A stretch of 64,000 nucleotides of DNA from Rosa chinensis (Eukaryota; Streptophyta; Magnoliopsida; Rosales; Rosaceae): contig NC_037090.1 of NCBI RefSeq assembly GCF_002994745.2, positions 16,728,001-16,792,000 on the forward strand, in the 5' to 3' direction. Positions 10,677 through 22,424 of the stretch are shown piece after piece. How positions within the stretch are numbered: the first letter of the stretch is position 1; each line of letters begins with the position of its first letter. The notes under the pieces were generated by a model that did no database searches, was not told the DNA's origin, and saw only the letters and a program-made list of their open reading frames with translations. The position numbers were made by a program, and so were the translations under genes.

Positions 10677-11765
10677 ATGAGTTACCTGAACAAGTTGAGC
10701 TTTGTTCCACTCGAGACAACTGGCGTAGGATACCATAGGTGGGTCCGAGATGTGCGCCAACATCTTAAGGCTGATGGAATTCTGGAAACCATCCAAGAGC
10801 CTGGTCAGAACGTGCTCTCAATCGAGCAAGCTACTGCTTTTGAAGCAAAACAAGCTAAGGCCATAATTCTCATGACAAGGCACATGAATGACGCGCTCCA
10901 AAATGAATACCTCAATGAGGAAGACCCAAGAAAGCTATGGGTAGAACTTGAGCAGCGATTTGGCAACGTTCGTGACTCCCTGCTTCCTGATTTAGAAGTG
11001 CGATGGCATAGCCTCCGCTTTTGCGATTTCAAGTCTGTGCTTGATTATAACTCGGAAGCTCTTCGTATCAAGTCTCTGATGGAGTATTGTGGCCAAGCCA
11101 TAACTGATACGATGTTGATCGAGAAGACTCTCTCTACCTTCCCCGTCTCTGCACTGATGATTTCAAAGAATTATCGGATTGATGTAAATGCAGGACGTAT
11201 CACAAGGTTTCATGAGCTCATTGGCGCCATGAACGTAGCTGAAAAGCACGATAATATCCTTGTGAAGAACTATAATGCTAGACCCGTGGGAACTAAGCCT
11301 ATTCCGGAGTCTAACTATAGTCGCGCCCCCAATGGAGGACGCAAGGAGCGAAACCCTAAGGATAGGGACAATTCTGGACGTTCTGGTCCATATATTCGCC
11401 CTAAAGAGAAAGGAAATCGCCATGAGAGGCGTGCACGGAACCGTGGAGGTCAACGTGTGAAGAGAGAGAGAGGCGGAGCCTGCGACCATGGTGGTAACGC
11501 CACCAAAAGGATAGGTCGTTCAAATCACGCCCCAATGGAGCCTCGATCAAGGGAGCCTGACCATAATGATGTTTGTTTTCGATGTGGATCAACTGAACAT
11601 TGGGCCAAAACATGTACCGCACCCCAAAATGTTGCAAACGCATACAAGACGTATCGTGAAGCAAGGGAAGCAAATTACATGGCACAAGAAGATCAAGATG
11701 GTGATCTAGATCTAAGGGTGGAAGACTACAAGGATCAAGACCCAGAAACTGGCGATTTTGATTAA
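10677..11765 (+). CDS. gag: Copia gag, UBN2-type with zinc knuckle
   Basis: I chose the ATG at 10677 because it follows the leader and starts the conserved gag N-terminus (MSYLNKLSF). The frame is open upstream to 10536 but without family resemblance. The 362-aa product has the helical UBN2-like core (residues about 20-200), a basic Arg/Gly-rich stretch, and a CX2CX4HX4C knuckle (CFRCGSTEHWAKTC) near residue 300. It ends at its own TAA. Gag assembles into particles around element RNA. No frameshift or stop is present, in sharp contrast to the pol region downstream. Confidence 0.88.
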   Translation: MSYLNKLSFVPLETTGVGYHRWVRDVRQHLKADGILETIQEPGQNVLSIEQATAFEAKQAKAIILMTRHMNDALQNEYLNEEDPRKLWVELEQRFGNVRDSLLPDLEVRWHSLRFCDFKSVLDYNSEALRIKSLMEYCGQAITDTMLIEKTLSTFPVSALMISKNYRIDVNAGRITRFHELIGAMNVAEKHDNILVKNYNARPVGTKPIPESNYSRAPNGGRKERNPKDRDNSGRSGPYIRPKEKGNRHERRARNRGGQRVKRERGGACDHGGNATKRIGRSNHAPMEPRSREPDHNDVCFRCGSTEHWAKTCTAPQNVANAYKTYREAREANYMAQEDQDGDLDLRVEDYKDQDPETGDFD

Positions 11766-14700
11766 GTCTTTTTATTTTCCAAGAGATGTAGGCGATTGCC
11801 ATATTCCTTTTTATTGGATTAGATTTTCTTTGATCATAGAAACAATGATGTATTTCGTTGGCTTATGAATAAAATTTCTAGTTCTTTTCATTATGACTCA
11901 ATTTTGATTCTGAGCATATGACTTTGTGACTACGATGGCTAGACCATCAGTATTAATTTAAGGACATGGAATAGCCCAAGTTCCACTTGCCAAATGGCAC
12001 CTTGATTACAGTTGTCACAGAAACTCTCTACGCTCTTAGGGAAAATAGTACCCTATGAATAGCCAACGAATTCCATGCGAAAATGCATGTAGAGAACGGA
12101 AATGAGTTCCTTTGCATTACCTCTAATGATTGCGAACAAAGACGCATCTTAGAGACGTTTATGTGTCTCTCTAGTGGACTTTATGTCATTATTCGAGATC
12201 TTTAATCCAATAAACTTATGAGAGAAGATCTCTTAGATTTAGACACATATTGGCTTTGTCACGATAGGATAGATCATCCTAGTCATGATATGATGATCCG
12301 TCTACAAAAGACTTCACATGGACATCATTTCTTTTGAGCAAAATGAAGCAAGATGCCGCCATAAAAGGCGCCAACCATGGGCATAACGCCATGGTTGTTC
12401 CTCCTTGTGGCCATGACGCCATACATGCTAATTTCCATGGCTCCCACGCCATGATGGGAGATGTAGTCACACATTTTGCTTCTAATAGCGCTACAGACGC
12501 TTAGGCCTAACCAAAATCCTCATTGGTTGCTTCTAAGGCCTCTCGCTCGTTTTACTAAGCCCGTTCCTTAGGGAAATTAGGACTGAGACTGTCCTATGCA
12601 AAGGATATGACAATACTCATTCTGTTCTTACAAAGAATCCGTAGGGATTTTGTGGATTGATTCAACCAACTTGCGGACGCTTAAATATTTCATGATGTTG
12701 GTTGACACGCAAACACGCCGGTCACGTGTTGTGTCATTGTCCACCTATAAATGCTACTTACGCTACACTCCTAGCACATATCATGTGACAACGGGCTCAC
12801 TCCCCGAATCATCCTATTCAGTCAATTGAATTTGACTATGCTAGAGAGTTTGCATCGAAAGACTTTCGATGGATATTGCAATGGGTTTGATGTTGGACAT
12901 CACATTCTCATGTACACACCCAATTGGTCTCGCGGAAACGACTACGATGGTAGTCCGAACATTGGTAATGCGCACCAATCTTCTTACACCCGCTTGGGGT
13001 GATGCAATATCGCATGCAGCCATGCTAATTCGTCTACGACCTACCGCCACTCAATGTACCTCTGCGTTACAGCTAGTGACTGGGTACACGTATTTTGTAC
13101 TTACGCACATTTGAGTGAGCCATTTATGTGTCAATTGCGCTGCCACAGCGCTCTATGATGGGTCCTTACAGACGAATGGGCAACTACGTTGGATTTGCGC
13201 TTCCAACAATCGTCCGCCACTTAAATGCCCTTGCTAGGCGATCTCCTTACTGCTAGATTTGCGGATGTCACTTTGATGAGACAGTCTTCCCGTCGTTAGG
13301 GGGAGATAAGAACACGAATGTTCAACAGGAACGACAGGAATTGTCGTAGTCTGTCCCCACTATGTCTCATCTTGATCCCTGTTAAAGTGACGAGATCACA
13401 CAAATATGCTGCAAACATGCCTGCAAGAAATGACGTCCCAACGAGAGGACGTAGCGCCACCCTACACGGAGGTAGGCATGGCGCCAATGCCAAAGAGAGT
13501 GGCACTCTGGCGTTACAGGCCCTGGCCTCAGCTAGGATGCGTGGGAGGCCCGTGGATTCGAATGATACTTTGGCACATTCCAATCCTTTAATCATCAAGA
13601 CTCAAAATCCGTCTCATGAGTATCTTCCGGGTTATGGTTATCGTTGGGGGACGCCTCAACGTCAAACCCTATTCCTGAGAATATAGAGCTCTATGAAACT
13701 TACATTAGTGTACATGAGACGTGGGATAGAAAATCCATCATAATTGATGATGTAGTTACGCATTTTGTTGCGCATGAGTTTGCTGAGTCCGATGATGTCG
13801 AACCACGCTCCGTTGATGAATGAATGCCAACGTAGAGAGTTTTTTGCCTAAATGGAAAGATGCGATCCAGGTTAAGATGGATTCTCTAACAAAGACTAAG
13901 GTTTTCGAGCTAGAGATGCCAACACCTCCTAATATAAAACATGTTGACTAATGGGTCTTCGTTAGAAAGCGTAGTGAGAAAAAGAGATGGCAATCTCGCC
14001 TTATGGCGCAAGGCTTCTCACAAAACGCCCTGGAATCGACTACGATGAGACATATTCTCTCGTAATGGATGTCATTGCACTCCACTACCCTGTCAGTTTG
14101 GTAGTTTCCGAATAACTGAACATGCAGCTTACAAATATGGTCACTACGTATCTCTATAGGGATCTAGATACGGAATATACATGAAGGTTCATGGTGAACT
14201 TCATTTACCCAAGTCAAGTGGCTCTAGACCATGGAGAGCGTTTACAAAGAGGTTGAAACGTTCACTAAAGTGACTACTTGATTGGGAAGGGATATGCCCA
14301 CGCGTTTCTATGACAAGTTTCAGATTCTATCGCGGTTCATGTTGGACATGATCTTCTTTAGAAGCCCTTAAAGAGTTAAGGGAAACCGCTGAACACTTGA
14401 AATCTGAGTTTGAGATGAAGGATTTTGGGAGAACACGGTTATGTCTCAGTTTGGAACTTGAGCATCGTGTCGATAGATGCTTAGGCATTTTGACTAGGTC
14501 AAGCCTTCAAGCACCCCCATGATCGTCCGTAGTCTTGATCCTAAAAAGGATCATCTTCGTCGAAAGGATGATGACGAAGATGTGCTAGAGGCAAAAATGC
14601 CTTACTTAGTACAATAGGCGCATTATTGTACTTATCTCAATGCACAAGACCGGACATCTCATATGTTGTGAACTTGTTAGCTAAGATATAGCTCTGCGCC

Positions 14701-15540
14701 AACGCGACGCCATTGGATTGGTGTAAGAGATATCTTTCGATATTTGAGATGTACGATTGATATGGGCTTGTTCTATCCCTACGAAGAGATGATGGATTCG
14801 GACCCATCACACACCAGAAACACCGCCAACGCTGGCCTGCGTTCTCTATCCCAATTCCAAAATGACATGTGTTTTGGAAGGTTTTGCTGATGTTGGGTAT
14901 CTGTCTGACCCACACAATGGTCATTCCCAATCCGGTTAAGTGTTCACCATGGGAAAAGACCGTGACATCTTGGAAGTCTACATATTAGACCCTAGTCGCT
15001 ATATCTTCGAACAATGCAGAGATCATTGCTCTTCACGAAGTGGTTCGTGAATGTATATGGATTGGATCCATAATTACGCATGTTCGAGCAGTTGTGGTTT
15101 GAATTCTACCACAGATGAGCCTACGAGCATTTAGGATAATGTTACTTGTTTTGAACAAATGAGGCAAGACTACATCAAAAGCGACAACACCAAGCATAAT
15201 CAGCAACAACAGACACTCCTCGAGATCAAAGTGAAATAGGTTCGATCTGAGGACAGTGAGGCAGACTTGTTTACTAAGTCATTGCCCAATACCACGTTTG
15301 AGAAACATGTGGCAAGAATTGGCTTGCGGAAATTATCTGAACTCCCATGATCGTAGTCATCAGGGGGAGGCGCAGACATCAGGGGGAGATGTCTACATGT
15401 TTGTCTCGAATCGTGAAGGGTGTGTTGTGCTCTTTTTCCCCTTCGACCGAGGTTATTTTTGTCCCACTGGGTTTTTGTTACTCGACAAGGTTTTTAACGA
15501 GGCAACGAGAGAAGCACCGCGTTTGGGCAACACAAGGGGG
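11766..15540 (+). pseudogene. pol: Copia pol relic
   Basis: No long frame survives. Recognisable pieces in the right order are an integrase segment near 13250-13380 ('CHFDETVFPSLGGDKN' and a following 'SVPTMSHLD'), an RT piece near 14410-14450 ('SEFEMKDFGRTRL') and RNase H-end pieces around 14905-14940 and 15250-15340 ('DSEADLFTKSLP', 'IGLRKLSELP'). Stops and frame changes lie between all of them. The RT catalytic YVDD motif was not found. Modest open frames such as 13318-13686 are shadows. Confidence 0.8.
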
Positions 15541-15542
15541 AG

Positions 15543-15760
15543 TGTTGAAGGAAAACCTAATTTGTGTTTAACCCAAACTCTAGGTTACTTGACCTAGTGG
15601 TAATAGGATTTAATTAGAAGGATCTAGAATCCTAATCAATGTAGAATTACTTTCCTTGTATGATTGAGATTCTATGCATTGTAATCCTCTATATAAAGAG
15701 GCCCCTATTATCAATGAAAATACACAGCAAATTCCTCTCAAATTCAGTTTCTCTACAACA
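15543..15760 (+). repeat. 3' LTR of Copia element 1
   Basis: 218 bp, same length as 9431-9648 with four substitutions (about 1.8%). Preceded by the polypurine tract at 15533-15542. Confidence 0.93.
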
Positions 15761-15779
15761 ATAACAAATTTTTAACCAA

Positions 15780-16260
15780 AGTCCATCCAAGTCAAAGTCA
15801 GCAATATTGCAGATATCATTCAAGACAAAATCAACACTCGTGATCGGTCCAAATACACACACCTAAGCACTCGAGAGGAGTAGCAGACGATAATATAACA
15901 GCTAGCACCAGCACGCCATATCACTCCAAATACACAAAATTTGTCTTACTTTGGATACCATTCTCTTATTTTAGACAAAAATTGGGGATAAATGGGGGAA
16001 ATTTATTTTTGCTGCAGGAGTGGATCAATGACTCATTCAAAAAATAAGCCCGATTTATCACTCTAGGGAGTAGGGACACAATCACTCAGATAAATAAATT
16101 TGAAATTTTGCATACATTAATGTTAACGTGCCACAACATTTAATGAGACAAATAAATAAACAAATGTTTGATAAAATATCATGTGTCATTATTAAGGAAA
16201 TTCATAATAATAGTTAAACTTTAAACAACATAATTTTAAGAAACATTTTGATAAGAGAGT
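15780..16260. other. Upstream flank of unit 2, with repeat copy 3
   Basis: 15780-15960 resembles 37540-37730 ('ccatccaagtca', 'aaatacacaaaa') and so ties units 2 and 3 together. 16090-16260 is the third copy of the AT-rich repeat at 640-830. No coding signal. Confidence 0.45.
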
Positions 16261-16334
16261 CATTTTTTATTTAATTTTACTTTCTTCTTCTTCTTCTTTT
16301 GTATTCCTTTATTTCCTGTCATCTGCTGCAAATT

Positions 16335-16357
16335 TTTTTTTTTTTTTTTGGTTACAA
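16335..16357 (-). mobile_element. Minimal poly(T) insertion with target duplication
   Basis: A direct repeat of about 16 bp, 'tcatctgctgcaaatt' (about 16319-16334 and 16358-16373), flanks a T run ending 'ggttacaa'. Read on the minus strand it is a short poly(A)-tailed insertion. It lies in the promoter-proximal flank of the unit 2 gene. Confidence 0.62.
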
Positions 16358-16688
16358 TCATCTGCTGCAAATTGCCTCCAAAGCACACCATAAACCACCA
16401 TATATATAAGTCTATAACACATTTTGATATTTGATTTTTGGCAGATTGGAGAATACCAAAAAGGATTAAAGTCCCACCAAAACTCCTGATTATCATCCCT
16501 GTTAGTTTCCTTGTTGCACCACCTAATGACGCATTAGAAGTTTCGAGAATGCAGTGCCTAATCCACCGCGCTCATTTCCGGGCACAACCCAATTCCATGG
16601 ACAACCCGAATAGCCTTCAACTTCAGACCCCCCGAACGAAAACGCAATTCCAAGGGCGAGAGAGAGAGAGAGCTCCGATTATCGAACC

Positions 16689-17773
16689 ATGCCTCCGACT
16701 CCGGCAAGGGCCAGTGGTGAGCTGACGGCAAAGCAGAAGGCAGCAGTGAACATGATCATGACTGCTACATTGCTTGTGATTTGCGTGAGCCTCCGTCGAT
16801 TCGTGGTTCCACTTTCGAAAGGCAACTTTCTGCTCAGGGAATTGGCTCTCTTCTGGTTCATAAGCACAATCATGCTCATTCCTATCAATCTCTTCACCTT
16901 TGTTGTCTTTGTCTATCATTTCCATGGGGAAAACATCAGGTAACTACTTAGCTTAAGTTTCAGTTTATTTTATTTGCTTACTGATTTCATGTACCAAGTC
17001 TGTGTGTTATGCATGTGTTTGATTCTGCATATTTGGTTTCACATTGATGCTTGAATGCTGCTTGGGTTTTTTCCCCTTTTTTAGGCTGAAATTTTTGTTT
17101 GCCTTTGTATTGGACTATTGAGCTTTATGGTTAATATGCAATGATAAATTTACCACTAAACGGAATAGAAGCCGGAATTTAGCTCTGTCCTTTTTAATGA
17201 ACATGTTTGGTAATGGACGGGACCATAAGCAAAAACCTTTTATTGGGACAAGCCTCCAAAGTCTTGTGGTGATGAGGGGTAATGATACCACAAATCATGT
17301 TATGGTCATTCTCATTATAGAAAGAGAAAGCTTCTTTCTCTTTCTGTTACAGACCAAAACTGGTGTAATTTCATTGTGCTAGTCTGCAAGATACTTTCTA
17401 TTCTCTGCATTGTTCTGTTTAGGGGTAATGGCAAATCTGCCATCTTTCATTTATTAGTTTTGACCACAGTGGCATATTATTGTTTTTATCCATATCTGGT
17501 GTATTGTTTTGGATTTGCTGCTATTTGTGTGCTTCTTACCATGATAAGGTATCTAGGCATCTAGCTATGTGATTTCTTCCTCATTTATCTACACCCTACT
17601 TTCTTCTCTTTCCGTTTCTGCATTGTTTTTGTCCAGCTGATCTAACAAGCTGAGTGCTCTTATGCCATATATTGTTATTTTACTAACTTTGGAGAGTTTT
17701 ACTTTGCAGGAGAACCATTGCTTTCTTCCGTCTCTGGGGAGCTTTATCATTTAGTCTTCGGTATTTAATTTGA
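16689..17773 (+). CDS. Small two-exon membrane protein, unit 2 (intact copy)
   Basis: Exon 1 is 16689-16939 and exon 2 is 17710-17773, joined by a GT-AG intron (acceptor 'tttgcag') to give 104 codons. I chose the ATG at 16689 because the same 'accATGcct' context occurs in unit 1. The protein begins with a short polar segment. Two hydrophobic segments follow, at residues about 20-36 and 50-75, separated by a basic linker, and the tail is aromatic. It is probably a two-pass membrane protein. I recognise no family and assign no function. Units 1 and 3 have damaged copies with the same splice phase. After the TGA, both units 1 and 2 show a 'ttgag|gta' donor and conserved downstream acceptors, so the transcript may have 3'-UTR introns. 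Confidence 0.6.
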
Positions 17774-18530
17774 GGTACATTTTGCTTCAGTTCATGAATT
17801 TTAACAAATGATATTGAGGATGTCCTCCAGCATGTTGAAAGTGCATCTTTTAGCTGTAATTAGAATGGTGGAAGATGTGTGTGGTCTTTTGAGTAATATC
17901 CATGTGAGAAAAATGATGAAATTGGAATTCTATGAAGTGTAACATGGAAAATTCGATGAAATCCTAATCTGACTATTTCGAGATATATTTGCTACATCTA
18001 CTCTAAATGTCTCATACTTGAGCGCTTTTTCTCTCTTCTTGTTGCATATAGTCGTATTATACTTAATGTGCTCCTCCTGGAAAATTTGAATGAATAGTAG
18101 ATTCAATTTTTTTTTTTTTTTTTGAGAATGGATAGTAGATTCAATTATATGCATTGGCAGTTGGAAATTCTATTACATGACAATAGTTTTGGACATTGTT
18201 TGATTGACAGGGTCTGCAGGGGTTCCAATTTTGCTGGTATCTTGTAGGAAAAGATGGACCGGGATATCAGTTTGATTAGTTTTAGAAAGAGAATAGCATG
18301 CCCATCTATGTTAATAACTCCAGTACTACAAAGTCAGTATCTAAGTCATTACTTACATTACGGATGATTTGATCAGTATCATTATAACTACTGATATAAT
18401 TGTTACATATTGCTGATGTACCTAATTATCCACATATTGCTTATTGCCATCTGTCGACAGGGACAAAGCCTCTTGTTTTACTTGCAAACCAAACTAGCTA
18501 TAGCGAGTCAAACTTATCCCAATTGCCGAT
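17774..18530 (+). other. Probable non-coding 3' exons of the unit 2 gene
   Basis: Sequences at 18206-18260 ('acag|ggtctgcaggggtt') and 18456-18530 ('acag|ggacaaagcc') match 7557-7610 and 7866-7940 in unit 1 better than the intervening DNA does. Each starts at an AG acceptor. The last block also matches 44540-44640 in unit 3. They contain no shared reading frame. This is inference from conservation only. Confidence 0.4.
18109..18131 (-). mobile_element. Minimal LINE-like insertion, minus orientation
   Basis: The 15-bp repeat 'atagtagattcaatt' (18094-18108, 18132-18146) flanks T's plus 'gagaatgg'. The reverse complement reads 'ccattctc' plus poly(A), the same 3' end as the insertion at 7673-7701. 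Confidence 0.7.
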
Positions 18531-18582
18531 CCTTTCTCTCTCAGAGAAAAAAAAAAAAAAAGCAGGAAGACTCTACTCTAAC

Positions 18583-19733
18583 TGTTTGAGCCCAAAATAA
18601 CATTTTTTCCCGACGAAGGGAACTCGAAGAGAATCAGGCCAATATATGTGGCCCAAGCTATATATTTTCGATAAGTTCGGAATATATTGTTTAGAGGCTA
18701 AACAAAGCCTACTTAGAGGCCAAGCAATCTTGGAGCAAATCTGAATATTCTTTGATTTATTATTAATTATCGAGATATCTGATAATTAATGGTGATTTGT
18801 TTGCTTGATTGCCAAGTACTGTGCAAGCGAGCAGATTGGCTTTAATCAATTAAGGAAAGAGGAGGGCGTGATGCATGCATGGCACAAGAACGAAGGCTAC
18901 ACATACATATATATTTGCAATTAATGCATATCCTACTGCTCGCATCCAGATATTACATCCAGGACCCAAGAGGCAATTAACCCTTGCCTATATTCTAGCA
19001 GCGACAGAAGAGGATAATTATTAATTATTATCTACGATTGATATCAAAACTATTAAGAGTTTTGATTTGATTCAAGGCCAATAACTGTGGCCTAAAATAT
19101 AGTATTTCATTCATATTAGGAAAGTGAATCTGCAGCAGCCTATATATAGAGGCTAAAGACCTTTGACCTTGAACCTCTCTCTAATCAATCAATCCCAGCG
19201 ATTACAAAGCCTCCCCGGAGCAAACCTTCAACCTCGTTGAAACCCGGTGACCGCCCGCCAGTCCTAGTCTCCTCGCGAGCCGACTGTCAGCTTCGCCAGA
19301 TCAACTCGGCGACAGTACTTCCAGTCCCAGTCTCCCGAGGAGCCGACTGCGAGCACAACCGCCACTGTTACTTCCAGCGAAGCAAGGGTAACGCCCTCGC
19401 AACCCAGCGAAGCTAAAGTCACGCTTTAGCAAACTCGTGCTTCTCTCAACTTCCCAGTGATTGCTCTACTTAGTCTACAACACTAAGTATCGATTCGGTG
19501 AACGCAAAGAGACCACAACCAAAGCCCTTACCCGCGTAAGGCAAAAAGTCCTTTCCTCAAAGGCAAGAAAAGAACCCAGTGACGAGGTTGGTGCTCTCCT
19601 CGTCCACAGCGCTTGAAGAAGAAGTCAGGTCACGGGACTCCCCCAACGACTGCACCCCGCGGTGCTGGCACGCCTGCGCAACCACTCGCCCAAAAGAGAC
19701 TGTTTGCACACCAGCTGGTTTTGGAGCCAAACA
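18583..19733 (+). mobile_element. Solo LTR, 1151 bp
   Basis: TGTTTGAG...AGCCAAACA ends with a 5-bp duplication 'ctaac' (18578-18582, 19734-19738). The flanking sequence is continuous with unit 1, which lacks the insert. A TATA-like 'ctatatatagagg' near 19140 indicates plus orientation. A diverged direct repeat of about 34 bp ('ccagtcc.agtctcc') occurs at about 19258 and 19321. The element family was not identified. Confidence 0.82.
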
Positions 19734-19759
19734 CTAACCATGTATGACTGTGAGTAACA

Positions 19760-21122
19760 TGCCTCCTCGTAAACAATATTGAAGGTGAAAAGATGAGTCC
19801 ACGACTCAATCTAACTAGAGCCATATATGCACAATTCTCACTCAAATTTGTCAATAAGATTAATGTCGTTGGTCTAGGTTTCAAGGCGGTTCAGGCCTAA
19901 ACCAGAGTACCAGACGGGGGTGCATGATGAAGGTAGCTTCTGTAAGGAAATCGGTGTCTCCCGTTATCCGAGTTATAAACACCAATTTTCTTAGGTGTTA
20001 CTTAGTTAGGTGCCTCCGGGTCATAATAACAGATACAGTTTCCAGCACCTAGCCTCTAAGTCGAAGAAACACGTTGTTGTTGTCGTCTGTCGTTGTCATC
20101 GAGTTGGTGAGCTTCGACATTGAAATTGAGTTGCTGATTGGATTGGAGGAATAGTAGGGTAAGCATACAATTATCATCTGGTCTCCAATACTAATCATCT
20201 CTACTCATTTAGGATCACGACTACTTGTATCTTACCACGACTACTTTTATCTTACTTGAACACTACGAAAGCATCAGTTTTTGAGAAAGCATCATTTTCC
20301 GTCAAAACAATCAGAAGCTCGCCTCTAGTAGAGGACCAGATAAAGGACTGCCTAATATAAGGCATTCTGAACTCCTGAGGTACGTAGTTTCCCAGTTAAA
20401 AATAATTTCGTGCCCTTGTAAGGAGTACTAATCTTACTTGTGCCTTGATCAAGATTTCTGCAGGATCAAGAACAAGTACATAAATGTAAAACGTTTTCCG
20501 TCCTACTGTGAATGGCTTCCCATCTTCTTGGAAGTTGATTTCGGCCACATCTTCTAGCGTATCTGATCGAAGTAGTCCATGATTTACCATTCGGCCTGCA
20601 GAACATCAGCTTGGCCTGCGAAACACCTACTCCACTCTTTCGTGTAAGTGCCGCCACAATGCAATTAGAACATTGTGGAGCTGAAGAGGCCATATAGGTA
20701 AGTATGGTGTCTTGCGGCCGTGGCTGCGGAATACGTTCACCTGTCATTGGCTTAAAGAAGTAACTGCAGAAGCTCTGTTTGAGACCAGCCCAACTTGATG
20801 AGTATGTACAATATCTACCCGATTATATCATTATCAACCAACCATCAGCAGAACCTGAGCAGTATATGTATGCTAGAAGTTGAGATTGTAGAGTCTGTCG
20901 TCACTTGGACTCAACAAAGTATATGTCACAGTTGTGGAATTTAGAAAGCAAGTAGATAACATGACCCAGGGAGACTGGGTTTCTGGTCGTGGAAACCATT
21001 GCGACGATACTCTTCTCCAAGATGGACAGACAGCTGCAAATCTTATTGTGTCAACTAGGGCTAGCTGCTTCCCTATGATTTCAATTACATTATCAGGAAG
21101 ACTCTCCGACCATTTGTTGTGA
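19760..21122 (-). pseudogene. F-box/DUF295 gene relic, unit 2 copy
   Basis: Reading leftwards from 21122, an F-box is clear ('WSESLPDNVIEIIGKQL', then 'TIRFAAVCPSWRRVSS'). DUF295-type pieces follow: 'SADGWLIM', 'FKPMTGERI', 'NCIVAAL', 'FCRPNGKSWT' and 'KKIGVYNSDNG'. F-box/DUF295 proteins recruit targets to SCF ubiquitin ligases. Here no ATG lies in the F-box frame, a stop follows about 80 codons in, and later pieces fall in several frames. The copy is a pseudogene. It is convergent with the small membrane-protein gene, as in unit 1. Confidence 0.72.
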
Positions 21123-21399
21123 TAGCCTCATAGGTCTTTTTTTTTTTGAAAGGGGGTTAGAAGCCCCATCAAATGTTATTATTGATGGAATTATTATAGG
21201 GGGGTGAAATTTGCACACCCTAATTTGTAAACCACACACCCTTTAATTTTTTTAATAATATTTCATTTCACTCCCTTTTACATTTCCTAAAATACCCTCG
21301 ACAGATTCTCTGTCTCTCCCTCTCTCTCCAAAACCACGTCCTCCTCCTCCTCGTCATCTTCCTCTTCATCCACAGTGTTCCTCAGAAAGTCCTGCCCCC

Positions 21400-21700
21400 C
21401 TCCTCTCCCAATTCCTCAGCCCCAATCCTCCTATACGGCCTCACACTATGCACAACCCCCTTGGGAAAAAACCTCGCCGACGACAGGTCCTCCATGGTCC
21501 GAAACAGCTCGGGCCTATCCCTCAAGGTCCACAAGTCAAACCCTCCCGGCCACTGGAACCGATCGGCCAAGACCTTAACCTGCTCATCAGCGCTGACGGA
21601 GAACAAAGTGGGAGGCTTCTCGACGGTCTCCCAGTGGCGCTCGAGCTCCGACACGGCGACTTCAGCGGCAGCAACGGACTGCCGCCGGGGTACAACCGAA
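21400..21700 (-). pseudogene. Unidentified coding-like fragment inside the Pack-MULE
   Basis: On the minus strand this reads about 100 codons without a stop, including 'KPPTLFSVSADEQVKVLADR' and 'SARFFPKGVVHSVRPY'. These look like real protein sequence, with a balanced composition and no repeats. I could not name the source gene. It may be a third captured gene in opposite orientation to the WAPL and MAP70 pieces. Confidence 0.4.
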
Positions 21701-22052
21701 GATACCCCCAATGCAATTTCAACTTCTCGTCGTCGCAAGACCCGTCATCGCAGTGGTCGCAGTTCGATTCTTCGGAGCCCTATCCTCCCCAATTGAAAAG
21801 GCCCAATTCTCGAAACGACGACTTTTTGATGAGGCCGTCGAATAAGGGGAAGAAGGTGGCGGTGGTGCTGGCGCCGATGACTTTGATGGAGGCATAGGAG
21901 TTCAGGGAGATGATGGAGCATGTGGACCAGGTCAATTTCGCGCTGGATGGGCTGAGGAAGGGTCAGCCGGTTCGGATCAGAAGGGCGAGCTTGTTGTCGT
22001 TGTTGGGGATTTGAGGCACGCCGCAGTAGAGACGGCTTATGAGGACTCAGGG
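21680..22052 (+). pseudogene. WAPL: WAPL (wings apart-like) fragment
   Basis: The frame carries 'FNFSSSQDPSSQW', 'LMEA', 'EFREMMEHVDQVNFALDGL', 'RKGQPVRIRRASLLSLL' and 'RRLMRTQG'. These follow in order the N-terminal region of plant WAPL, the cohesin-release factor. Three in-frame stops occur, two of them TAG where CAG is expected. A GT donor after 22051 matches an exon end. Only a small part of the gene is present, so it is non-functional as protein. Identification is from memory of the family and not from a search. Confidence 0.75.
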
Positions 22053-22424
22053 GTAGGTTCTTGCTGGGTTTTCAGTCTCAAAATTTGAGCTTGGTAATGG
22101 GATTCTGTTGAACTTAGTGAAATTTTTAGTGTGTAAATGGTAATGTTAGTTTCGGGTGGTTCTTGGATAAGTGAGGTGTTCCAATTTAATGAAGCAGTTC
22201 TTGATTGGTTTCCATATTTCGAGCTGGTTTTTTAGGGATCTTGATTGTAGGGGAATGCATTGTTTCTAGGGTTGCATGACAATTTATTGGAAAATGTGAG
22301 TGTTGATTGTCAAAATTTGAGCTTGGGAATGCATCGTTGGTGAATTTTTACTGTGTGTAAATGGTGATGTTGGTTTCTGGTTGTTCTTCGATAAGTGGGG
22401 TGTTCGAATTTAGAGATGTAGTGT

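Larger units (their letters stand above)
9431..15760 (+). mobile_element. Ty1/Copia element with intact gag and ruined pol
   Basis: A 5-bp duplication 'ataac' (9426-9430, 15761-15765) flanks two 218-bp LTRs that differ at four positions. A polypurine tract 'caagggggag' lies immediately before the 3' LTR. Internal order is a 1-kb leader, one open gag frame, then a pol region recognisable only in pieces. The LTR similarity implies recent insertion, while the pol decay is extensive. Confidence 0.93.

Noticed and set aside
13296..13686. Open frames of about 100-120 codons on both strands
   Set aside because: They lie in the decayed Copia pol. Integrase homology is in a different frame at the same place.
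20934..21122. A 62-codon plus-strand frame
   Set aside because: It is the antisense of the clear F-box segment of the unit 2 relic.
21448..21897. A 149-codon plus-strand frame as a host gene
   Set aside because: It is a chimera across the unidentified antisense fragment and the WAPL piece inside a Pack-MULE. The first half is the shadow of the opposite strand.
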